Assembly: GCA_025603075.1 (NCBI GenBank)
Contig: MU626271.1
Location: 1-64,000, forward strand
DNA: 64,000 bases
Reading direction: 5' to 3'
DNA from: Neoconidiobolus thromboides FSU 785
Lineage: Eukaryota; Entomophthoromycota; Entomophthoromycetes; Entomophthorales; Neoconidiobolaceae
The position numbers and the translations under genes were made by a program. This document shows positions 12,114 to 21,787 of the stretch, piece by piece. Within the stretch, counting starts at the first letter, position 1. Every line of letters starts with the position of its first letter. The notes beneath the pieces were generated by a model. That model had not been told where the DNA came from. It was given only the letters and a program-made list of their open reading frames with translations, and searched no databases.

Positions 12114-14403
12114 CTAATTAGACTCGTCATCAATTTCTAATTCAAGGTCTGTTTCGACATTATAGGTAGCCTGTAAAATGGGTTGAATAGTAGATTCAAA
12201 GTAAGCTGGTCTTTTAGTTTGAGGATTATTTTGTTTAACAAGATCGAAGTAAGCTTGATAGATATCCCCATCGTAGCGACCAAATGGTGAGTTGATAACA
12301 TAATCACTAAATCCAAAACCATCAACTAAATTAACTGCTTGTGGGCGAATTTGTTCCATCAATTCAGTGACTTTTAAGGAAAGTTGTTGAATATCCTCTC
12401 CATTAAAGTATCCAGTAGATAATAAATGGCCCGAGTTTTCATGAGTAATATGACATCCATGAAGTTGGCAAAGTCGAGTCATTATATCTTGAAGGGAAAG
12501 TGGGGCCCTAGTTAAACCTTCAGCAAATTTCTTCAAAGTGAAGGCTTGGCAATGAAGTTTAGCAGCCTTTAATCTCTCAACAGCTATAAATCTTTTAGTA
12601 ATTAAATCAAATAAACTATAGAAAATACTTACAAGCTTTCTCATATGCCTGCTCAGTGCTAAGACCAGATGCACGTGCAGTTTCAAAAACTTTAACAGCA
12701 TTTAAAACGGCTGAAGCTGAAACTATATCCCATGCCTTTACCATGTTTTCAATCGAGAAAGGATCATTGTCTGGTTTAGCAACTTTAGAAAGTTTACCAT
12801 CCTTAATTAGATTGAAGTAAGAAATACCAGCAGCAAGACTACCACCTTTCTTCTTATATTGAAGGTAAGAAGAAATTAAATAACGACCAAGTTGAAGGGT
12901 TAGAATTGTATTATCACCTTCCCAAGTACATTGGATAGCAAAATCTTGATACATATTAGCCAATCCGGTGTAAGCGGAGTAACCATGGCCTCCGAGAGTT
13001 TGGCGGCATTCTTCAATTAAATTGAGTGCATTCCATGTTCCAAATGCTTTAAGGCCAGCTGAAGTTGAATGCACTTCTTTCAAAGAATCTAATACTTCTG
13101 GGAGATCTTTTGATTCTGGTGTTAAGGAATCCATACGCCTCATAAGATCAGCATGAGAAGCAGCAACAGCTCTTCCAGTGAAATGTAAAGCGAATGTTAA
13201 TGCAAGAAGTGGGAATAAACGATGTTGATGAATTGGGTAATCTAAAAGTTTGGTTTCTGGGGTTCCAGGTTTAGAAGAAAATTGGCGACGTATGGCACCA
13301 TACCTTATAGCAATAGTAAGAGCTTTGCTAGCAAAAGTGGCTGAATCAATAACCATAGAAACACGACCAGAAATAAGTGCTCCATAAGCAAGCTGAGCTA
13401 AAGGTGGATCACGCACTTCTCCAGTACGAGTTACTTGGGTATGTTTCATAAGCATATATTGTCGTGGAATTCTTACGTGAGTAAATTGGATGTAACCATT
13501 ATCAATACCGTCTCTACCCATCTTTTTTCCACAATCACCAATATTTACTCCTGGACGAAGCTTGAAATCTTTAGAGTCACGTAATGGTACAATAAATGTT
13601 TTTACACCGTGACGTTTACCTTTAACTATAAGTTGAGCATAAACTGCACTATGAGTAGCAGTTTGAGCAGCCCCACCAATCCACCATTTAGTAGCAGTTA
13701 AAGTTGGAGTATGAATAATAAATTCGTCTGAGGACTCGTCAAAAGTTGCAGTGGTTTCTAATGCAGCTACATTGGAGCCATGGCCTAATTCTGTCATAGC
13801 GAAACACCCAGTTACACCATTAAGGGTAATAGCACCCTTCTTGATCCAATATTGTAATTGATTAGGGGTGGCTTGGCCTTGGATTGCACCAAGGAATAAA
13901 CCAGAATGGACTCCAAAGCGGGTGTAAAAGGCAGGGTCAGTATATGAAATTACTTCCATACGTAATTTGAAGTTTTTTAAAGGTTCTGCGGCCAAGTAAG
14001 ATATAATCGAGCGAGCCTTGTCAAGTGTACGCTCACGAATTTGTTCAAGTGAGAGGTTTGGCTGATCCGACAATTTCCATGCTGGATCTCTTTCAAGTTG
14101 TAACATGATTTTTTCTTTAAGCTAAACACAATATTAAATTAAGAACTCGAATTGAAAACTTTCTTACCTCAGTGATATGTTCACCTCCATTTAAAAAATG
14201 AGTTAATTCCAAAACTGGAAATGAAGGATTTGCTCGTTCCTCTTGTAGTGAAGATTTAGAGCTATTTTACTTTGTTAGTCATTCGGTTTAGATATAAAAG
14301 TAGCTACTTACTCATAAAGAGACAATTGAGCTGAACATTTATTAATACTTGGAGATACATGTGATTTGATCTGATTTAAACGAGATTGTGGTTGGTTGAC
14401 CAT
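12114..14403 (-). CDS. POX1: Acyl-coenzyme A oxidase, peroxisomal beta-oxidation
   Basis: Four phase-checked exons: 14312-14403, 14168-14261, 12633-14121 and 12114-12583. They total 2145 nt, or 714 aa, within the family range. The enzyme oxidises fatty acyl-CoA to trans-2-enoyl-CoA, passing electrons to O2 and making H2O2, as the first step of peroxisomal beta-oxidation. Visible signatures are the FAD-domain block TGCFAMTELGHGSN, the WWIGG region, and the C-terminal-domain block QCTWEGDNTILTLQLGRYL. The N-terminal exon (MVNQPQSRLNQ) has no presequence. The C-terminus ends IDDESN rather than an SKL-type signal, as in yeast Pox1, so import is probably through an internal signal. The acceptor of the last intron was chosen by frame: the nearer AG gives an early stop. 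Confidence 0.95.
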
Positions 14404-14952
14404 TTCTAATTCCAAAACGTAAATAAATAAAAAATTAAAGAATAACAACTGGAATTACCTTTATTTTATACTATATTTTTAAAGGAGATAATAATAATAA
14501 CTGTTGACTTTTAAATATATAAACTTAAAGTTGAAAACTAATTTGATCAAGATTTAAAATTCACATTTTTATAATGTTGATTTTTAAACTCATATTTTTC
14601 GATTCAATTCAAAGTTTTTAAAACTATTGGCTAATCTTATTAAATCCAAGTCACGTTTGGATATCAGATCCACCTAATTTATCAGTAACAATAATTATTC
14701 ATAAATTAACTAATTAGTTTGCATTACTGGCATATGAAAATTATACAATCATCTAAAACTTATGCCAATAGTATAACTTTTAACTGTTTAAACGGTAAGG
14801 GAGTGATATTGAGTTATTATTTTCGTATGATTAGACATCTAGGAAACGTTAATATTGTTAAGAATATGATATTACCTTATCCATTTCTATATAGATTAAA
14901 AATACCTTATACATATACTATAATAATTAGTTTGAATTGCAAGGATTATATA

Positions 14953-15045
14953 TGGAAATGTTTTTTCATCATTTTTTCCATTTTTTGAGCACTATTTGAG
15001 TGGAAAAATCGCTAGTAAAATTCTTAAACAGAAAAATATATTCAC
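14953..15045 (-). repeat. ~100-bp MITE-like element, copy 4 (reverse)
   Basis: It begins TGGAAATGTTTTTTCATC and contains GAGTGGAAAAATCGCTAGTA, the family core in reverse. It ends AAATATATTCA. The termini are more decayed than in copy 1. Confidence 0.75.
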
Positions 15046-15059
15046 ATATAGAGACTTCT

Positions 15060-15147
15060 CTTCTACTTTCACTATCTTGTCTCTTTCGTAGCGCTATTGA
15101 GCGGAAAAAGTTAGTAAATTTTTAAATAAGTAAGACTTGTCCATATA
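15060..15147 (-). repeat. Decayed MITE-like element, copy 5 (reverse)
   Basis: Only the core is easily seen: TAGCGCTATTGAGCGGAAAA followed by GTTAGTAAA. Both ends are eroded. It lies just downstream of copy 4. Confidence 0.5.
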
Positions 15148-15382
15148 TCATTTTAGAGACCCCACTTAAAAATGAGCATTTTATTTATTTAAGGGAATTA
15201 ATTACTAGATTTTAAAATAAATCGTTCAGAAAATGGACAAAATATCAAAATAAAGAAAATTATATATCTTATTTAATATCTTAGACTACATAAAACATTA
15301 GATATGTTATTTTATTAGGCTTTAATAGTCAATAGTCTTGATTATTTTGGTTTATTTTCAAAAGTCAAAAAAGTTAATTATA

Positions 15383-15482
15383 TGGGAATGTTTTTTTGTG
15401 TTTAAGAATTCTATTAACAATCTTTCCACTTAAATAGCGCTTAGAAAATGGAAAAATAATGAAATCAAAAAAAACATCACCA
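15383..15482 (+). repeat. ~100-bp MITE-like element, copy 6
   Basis: It starts TGGGAATGTTTTTTTGTG and ends AAAACATCACCA. Flanks are ...ATTATA on the left and TATATTA on the right, consistent with a duplicated TA or TATA target. Confidence 0.82.
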
Positions 15483-15805
15483 TATATTAAATGTTGAGAC
15501 ATTAAGTTTTAAAAAAATTTAATCTTTAAATGTGATTAATTTTAAAATCCAAAACGAATTCTATTAAAAAAAATCATTATGAATTATATTCAATATGAAT
15601 ATATTAACATGTGAATATACTCAGCTGTTGGAATTAAGTAAAAAGCTTTTTTTATATTTATTATACAGGTTCAGATTATCTTACATTTTTTAACTCTTAT
15701 ATTTGTACTAGTATATTGTATATTTGAGCCAAAAGAAAGTCATTTGAATTTCTTTAGATAAAAAATATAGTAATAATAATAATTTCAAAATATTAGCTAA
15801 ATACA

Positions 15806-15905
15806 TAGGGATGTACTTTTGTGTTTAAGGTTTTACTAACAATTTTTCCACTCAAATAGTGCTCAAAAGATGGAAGAAGTGATGAAACCAAAAAAACATC
15901 CCGTA
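15806..15905 (+). repeat. ~100-bp MITE-like element, copy 7
   Basis: It starts TAGGGATGTACTTTTGTG and ends AAAAACATCCCGTA. The core CTCAAATAGTGCTCAAA is slightly altered. It lies 251 bases from the stop of the CENP-B-type gene. Confidence 0.8.
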
Positions 15906-16155
15906 TTGATTAGTCAAAAGTTGTATTTACTGATTTGTTTGTTATATTTAAGCTGATATACTTATTTAATCAAGACTGCTTTTATATAGAGCGCTCTAAA
16001 ATATGTTTAATAATTTAATAAAGGAATCTCATATTTACATTAGTGTTAGTATATGTGTAAAAGTAAATTATTAAGATAGGAGTACTAAGTGAATAGGTTC
16101 TACCATAACGTATAGCGATGTTCTATTTATTATCAATTCAAAAATACCCAAAAAA

Positions 16156-17082
16156 CTAAACTATATTATTAAAATAGTTAATAGTGTTATTTGGCTGCGT
16201 TGTATATTCAAAAGAAAATGCATTAACTGGGATAGAACTAAATGCAGTAACCGGCTGCATTATATATTGGGTAGAAAACGCGATTAGAGAGGCAGGGCTA
16301 AACGTCGTATTTGGCTCTGATGTATATTGAATAGGATATGTAATATAGGAATTAGAACTCCATAGGTTAGCATTTACATTTGGGTCACTAATACTAAACT
16401 CTGTTGAATTATTTTGATTTAAAATATTATAAGGCGTATGGTTGTCTATAACGTTAATATTGTTTATGCTATTTTCAGTTTTGATATCATTAGGATAGAC
16501 TGATTGCTCATTAAAATTTTTCTTTTCTAATGTGATCTCATAGCCTAGTGAAACATTACTTTCTATAACATTATTTAATGAATTGGTATTATTTACAGCA
16601 TAGGAAGTAGTACCATAGCGAAATTTAATACAATGCCTTCTACGAAATTTATTAAACCAATGATTAGTTGCTTTAAATTGTTTTATACCTAACTCAGTAG
16701 CTAATTCCTGTGCTTCATTCATAACTTCACCCATTGTTACATTGGTTTTGAAATAAATGTACTCTTCTTCATTTATAGTTGTTTTATCACAAAAATGATT
16801 AATAATGAATTTTTCCAAATATTCTAAACTAAGGTAATATCTTTGTTTCCTTATCTGGTTTATACCTAGTCCACTCTCATTTACCTTTTCTTGCCTTAAC
16901 AACAATTTAGTTATTGTGCTACGTCCTACTTGATATTGATCAGCTAATTCTTGATGTGAGTACCCTTGTTTATATAACTCAGCAACTTGTTGTCTTTCAC
17001 TTAAAGTTAAAACCTTACGTACTTTTCTAGTACCTGAATTTATTATAGTCTGTAAATTTGGAGCTTCTTTGTCAGAACTCAT
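16156..17082 (-). CDS. CENP-B/pogo-type tandem helix-turn-helix protein, paralogue A
   Basis: A single 308-codon frame opens with ATG at 17082. Residues about 18-66 match a CENP-B N-terminal/Psq helix-turn-helix: KVRKVLTLSERQQVAELYKQ, then HQELADQY and VGRSTITKLL. Residues about 88-153 match the second, Tc5-type helix-turn-helix, including EAQELATELGIKQFKATNHW then FNKFRRRH. In pogo/Tigger transposases this pair precedes a DDE catalytic domain. Here it is followed instead by about 155 Asn/Thr-rich residues ending in a ~20-residue repeat (IQYTSEP, TQYIMQP, FEYTTQP). No DDE motif is visible. A paralogue lies at 37052-38047. A domesticated DNA-binding protein is the best reading; the target is unknown. 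Confidence 0.85.
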   Translation of the reverse strand: MSSDKEAPNLQTIINSGTRKVRKVLTLSERQQVAELYKQGYSHQELADQYQVGRSTITKLLLRQEKVNESGLGINQIRKQRYYLSLEYLEKFIINHFCDKTTINEEEYIYFKTNVTMGEVMNEAQELATELGIKQFKATNHWFNKFRRRHCIKFRYGTTSYAVNNTNSLNNVIESNVSLGYEITLEKKNFNEQSVYPNDIKTENSINNINVIDNHTPYNILNQNNSTEFSISDPNVNANLWSSNSYITYPIQYTSEPNTTFSPASLIAFSTQYIMQPVTAFSSIPVNAFSFEYTTQPNNTINYFNNIV

Positions 17083-19568
17083 TAATATTTTGAGTAATTT
17101 TATTTATTTATTTATTTATTGAATTTTGACCTTCTAGGGTTATATATATAATACATATTATATAACATTTTTGTTACTTCTAATTTTCAAAATTTGAATT
17201 TAGGTTAAACGGTCAGCCATGAATTGGGATACATAAGTGAATAACCAAGAAAGCTAAACAGCTGTAGTCTATTTTTAAACCATGGATGTCTTTTACTCTT
17301 TCGTTATTTACCTTAATTGTAAAGGAGTAGTAGGTTATGGTTTTAATTCTTAAATTATTAGTTCTGTCTAATTTTAACTCAATATAATTTTTTTGTCACA
17401 CAATAAAAATACCAAACATTCTATTTAATTTACAAATGTAATAAAGAATGGAAGAATTAATCATATGTTCTATGGTAATTTCTTTTTATGGAAGTTAGAG
17501 TTACAATAAAAGGACTTGAATTTTAATATTATAAATCAGAGTTATTTTTAAATATATTCTCAGATATATTTATAGTTTATCTAATATTAATGTAATGTAA
17601 TTCCCTACTCTTACAGTGGATACACGATATTAATCAGCATCATATGGCTACATAAATGAAAAATTTCTTTGACAAAGATAACCTGAAAATTATTAATCCT
17701 AATAAAATCTGAGGTCAAAAAGCTATTAATATGATATTTGTATCCTACCCTATTTTTTATTTATAGATTTGATTATACATTTTGGGATTTTTGTTTATTT
17801 ATAAAAGGTGATAAGCATATAAAATAACTAACTATCAACGTAATCTAGCATTCTAAAAGCATAGACATTCTAAATGCTGTACTATTAATTCAAAAAAGAC
17901 AATATTTATTTTATCATAAGATAAAATTAAATATTAAAACCTTAGTATTTTTGAACTTAATTGTATTGTGGTTTTTATATAGTTCTATGACTATTAATTT
18001 TAATAATGTATATATTTGAAGGCCCAGATAATACTACGATAAGATTATATATATTGCTATTCTAATGGCTAATTGTAAAATTAGTAAAGTAGTGGCTATT
18101 CTAAAGATGAATCTATGAATTGAGTGAGTTTAAAAGCCACCAAATCGTAAAATGGTTTTTCCTAGCTCTGATTTAGATTTATCCAAAGACCAGTTCTTTT
18201 TTTGACCAAAGACAAAGTAATAAGAGTATATAATTGGAACAAAAAGCACCGCAAAATAATCAGTTTTAAACAAATTACAAAAAACACTGATTTGATTAAA
18301 TATGTAACTATATTTATGTGTAGCTATCATTTCTTACTATAAAATTAGTTTATCGAAAGTTTAAAAGAGAATATTATCCCAATCGATAACTAGTATTGCT
18401 TAGCGGAAAAAGAACCAAGCTTATACAAAAATCTAGTACATAAAAATGTAAAACTATGGGACAAAGTGAAAAAACAAGAAAAAAGTACGAGAAAGTATTT
18501 TATTATGCTATTTTTCTATTCTTTAAGAGTAAAATAAAAAATACTTACTCAATTCTTTCAGTAGAAAACATTTGCTTTCTTTTCTTAGCATTTATGCTAA
18601 ATTACTTTTTGCAATAAAGCAAAATCGGAGAAAAGTTGAGCCTTGGTTAAATTTTATCTATTTTTAAAATGCGCAAAAAATAGAGACATAATAACTAAGG
18701 TTACATTTAAACTAAACCTGTATTTCACTTTCAAATTCTCTTTATCTTATTAATTACAGCGCTGTTCATTAAACATATAGTTTTAGTATTCATTTTCTTA
18801 ATAAACTAGTACATTGGCATGCATTAGTTTTTCTAAAAGTTGATCGATTTTTATTGGTCAAATATTCATTCATTCTAAAAAACCCATAAACTAATTTCTT
18901 ATAAACCTTGAGGATCTTCTCAATCATTAATAGTTAAGTAGGCAAAAAAATAACATGTTAATAACTAGTTTAAAATTAAATTAATTTCTATAACCCGAGG
19001 AATACAGATAGTTAAACCTCCAGCTTTGAGTTTTTAAGTCTTACTAGAATACGTTTGTGAAATTTATAACTTTTAAGATTTATAAAAACTGCTTAAAGCT
19101 ATTCCTAAAACTTGACCACTTAAGTACATTTGCCAAGTAAATTATTGAAAATATTTATACTAAATACTATACATGGCTTGTTTACTAGCTATAATTTTTA
19201 TGCTCAAGTCTAAACTTGACTAGTATACTCATCGAATGTAACCTGGTTACTTAAAAGCCTTTATCCGATTTGTAAATTTTAAACTAAAATCTGCACTTGA
19301 ATGATTAAATTATGATTTTTTCACTAAGGAACTAGTCAAAAATGTGAATAATTGCAAAAAAAATGAGTATTGCGTTAGTTTATGAAGAATATTTAAAGTT
19401 ACCTAAGATCGATCTAACTAAAAAATACTAAAAATCTCGATTCAAAGAAAGTGGATATTTTAGAAACTTCTAAACATTTTCTTATTACAGAATATTCATG
19501 ATTTCAAATTCAACATAAAAGCTAAGTTAAAACCTATCTTTAGAATTAGTTTATGTTTTTTAACGGCA
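17083..19568. other. Intergenic; first ~800 bases match the region upstream of paralogue B
   Basis: From 17083 to about 17900 short blocks line up in order with 38048 to about 39000, for example CACTTCTAATTT against ACTTCTAATTTT, TTAATTGTAAAGGAG against TATAATTGTAAAAGA, and CATTTTGGGATTTTTGTTTA against CGTTTTGGGATATTTATTTG. The two CENP-B-type genes therefore belong to a diverged segmental duplication. Beyond 17900 no gene is supported; a 66-codon hydrophobic minus-strand frame at 18130-18330 is doubtful. Confidence 0.55.
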
Positions 19569-21299
19569 ATGGAAATAAAATATTGTAACTTTGAATTAAG
19601 CAATCAACCTGAGAATTATATAGACAATAGGTGTGTTCTAGAGCCGCATGAGCTCTGTATCGAAGAAGTGACTCCAACATCCAACTCTTCTGAAATCACA
19701 GGACACAGTTTAAAAAGGAACTTTTCAGAATCTAGTAAAACTTCAGAATACTCAATAGTCACTAATAATAACACTACATTCAAAACACAAATATCTAATT
19801 TTTCTCAACGATTAGAAATGATAGAATCACTTTTGTCCGATAAGATAGTTAGAAATCAACACAATCTTGTAGAAAACTTGAATAAGCATTTGATGAGATT
19901 TTCTAACAAGAATCTATCTAATAATATCAGTAGTTATCTTGATTCTCATGAAAGCCATAACTATGAAAATAAATTCTTTAAATTAGCTCCAATTCCAAAT
20001 TTAGCGAATAACTTCAACATACCACCTCCAGATATTAACAAATTTGACAAGTTATATATAAAATGGGCGAATGAAGCAATGATACAAGAGTTAATTGCTT
20101 TATATTTTTCAGTGGTCCAAGTTTCACATCCATTAGTAAATAAGCATGCTTTTGAAACCAAAAAAGGATGCTGCTCAAAAGCTTTAATCTATGCAATGTG
20201 TGCTTATTCTGTAAAGTTTTCTAGTAATGAAAATTGGATTAAGACTCCCCGATGGTTACTTTCTCAAAGCTTTTTTAATGCTTCAAGAAATGCGATTTCT
20301 GAAGCCCAGTATTCACCTTCCCAAGCTAATATGCAAGCTCTTAATATGTTGGGCACTTTATGTTTTGAAATGGACACTTTATCTATGAACTTGATTGCAA
20401 GTTCCATCAAAATGGGACAACAGCTTGGATATGTTTATCTTGTTTCATGCGAAAATTTAGACACAACTTATCTTCAAGAAGATTTAGAAGATTATAAAGA
20501 AAGATGCCGAGCTTGGATGTTCTGCCTTGAAATGGAAAGGGTCTCTTCGTTAATTCATCAACGCCCTTTAATTCAAAAGTTTAAGCCAGGTGATGGTGGA
20601 ATTCATATAATAAATTTAACCATACCTATCAACATTGAAGATTCAACTCAAGGAAAGGATCAATTATTAAGCAATAATATTTTACAACAGGAGGTGGTAG
20701 AAAATTATGTCAAAATCATACATCATTTTTTCTTTTGTTTAAGATTACTAACGCAATATATTATCCAAGAGGATATTAAAGAAAAAAACAAATCCAAGGA
20801 GACCACAGATCTATTAAATTATACACAAAAACTTACATTTACGTTTTCAAAATTAAATGCGCTACTTCCAAGCCCAAAACTTCGTTTAATGATGAGAAAT
20901 TTTACACTTTATGTTCGTAACTTATTGGGCGCAGTCACGATTATTTATTACTTTCCAGAAATTTTAAATACACAAGTAAAAAAATTAAGTTTAACTACTT
21001 CTAATTCAAGGATAGGAAAAAGGATATTAAACAGATGTATTACTTGTGTAGAGCAGGCACATATAGCGGCGAAAGTGGTTAAAGATCGTCGTACCAATCA
21101 AAGAAGCTCTGCTTCTGTAAGTTTTGATTTTTATGTATTCGCTTGTTTTTTAATCAAATTAAAAAATTCGGAGTTTAAAACACAGGTAAAATATTCTGAA
21201 GAAATGGTTACAGATTTTATTTCAGCAATCAACCATTTAAGTAGCTATTGGTCTTTTGCTCGTGTGTGTTTACAAAATCTCCAATTAATTCAAGATTGA
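19569..21299 (+). CDS. Fungal-specific transcription factor domain protein lacking a zinc cluster
   Basis: A single 576-codon frame opens at the ATG at 19569. Residues about 165-420 resemble the fungal-specific transcription factor domain (middle homology region). Recognisable parts are ALYFSVVQVSHPLVNKHAF, then the CSKALIYAMCAYS helix, and RAWMFCLEMERVSS. Residues about 76-115 (ISNFSQRLEMIESLLSDK) look like the short coiled-coil linker that in this class normally follows the Zn2Cys6 DNA-binding cluster. No six-cysteine cluster precedes it, and I found no upstream exon encoding one. It may bind DNA through a partner, have lost that role, or have an unrecognised upstream exon. The regulated genes are unknown. 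Confidence 0.8.
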   Translation: MEIKYCNFELSNQPENYIDNRCVLEPHELCIEEVTPTSNSSEITGHSLKRNFSESSKTSEYSIVTNNNTTFKTQISNFSQRLEMIESLLSDKIVRNQHNLVENLNKHLMRFSNKNLSNNISSYLDSHESHNYENKFFKLAPIPNLANNFNIPPPDINKFDKLYIKWANEAMIQELIALYFSVVQVSHPLVNKHAFETKKGCCSKALIYAMCAYSVKFSSNENWIKTPRWLLSQSFFNASRNAISEAQYSPSQANMQALNMLGTLCFEMDTLSMNLIASSIKMGQQLGYVYLVSCENLDTTYLQEDLEDYKERCRAWMFCLEMERVSSLIHQRPLIQKFKPGDGGIHIINLTIPINIEDSTQGKDQLLSNNILQQEVVENYVKIIHHFFFCLRLLTQYIIQEDIKEKNKSKETTDLLNYTQKLTFTFSKLNALLPSPKLRLMMRNFTLYVRNLLGAVTIIYYFPEILNTQVKKLSLTTSNSRIGKRILNRCITCVEQAHIAAKVVKDRRTNQRSSASVSFDFYVFACFLIKLKNSEFKTQVKYSEEMVTDFISAINHLSSYWSFARVCLQNLQLIQD

Positions 21300-21787
21300 A
21301 TATATTTAATGTGGACTATAGTTTATATCCTACTTTATTTAATATAACTATCTTTTCCTTTCTTTTCCTTCTCCACAGCATTTATGTACATTAAAATGGG
21401 CCAAGATTAGCCTATTCTTGTAAATTTGATTAAAATTTCAACATTCTATGACCATTAACCTAGCTTTTAAAATATTCTTTGATTAATATAAAGTAACTTT
21501 CAATAAAATTTAATACCAAAACTATTTTAATCGAGTCTATAAATTCATTAATAGTATCAGATTTAAATTTATCACGAATAAAATACAATTGTAATCTACA
21601 ATAAACTAACTATACAACTTTTATAATTATTTATTACATTTTCCGTATAATAAATAAGTTTCTTGTTTTTTAATATTAGACCTCAGCAATCATCTACCTA
21701 TAAATATCGATAGTAAACGTTTCATTTCAATTCAAAATGACATCTCAAAACATTCTATAACAGAATATTGAATAATAAACTTTGAAA
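21300..21787. other. AT-rich convergent 3' region
   Basis: Spacer between the transcription factor stop and the chromokinesin stop on the opposite strand. I see nothing in it beyond AT-rich 3'-end-like sequence. Confidence 0.5.

Larger units (their letters stand above)
14404..16155. other. Gene-free region with a cluster of four MITE-like elements
   Basis: No supported gene. Within 950 bases there are four copies of the ~100-bp element (14953, 15060, 15383, 15806), two in each orientation; the second is badly decayed. The frame at 14719-14988 runs into an element and is judged spurious. Confidence 0.6.

Noticed and set aside
14719-14988. 89-codon plus-strand frame
   Set aside because: Low-complexity hydrophobic composition; its end runs into a MITE-like element and it lacks any family signal or splice partner.
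18130-18330. 66-codon minus-strand hydrophobic frame
   Set aside because: ATG present but no family, no neighbouring exon and composition typical of chance; not listed as a gene.
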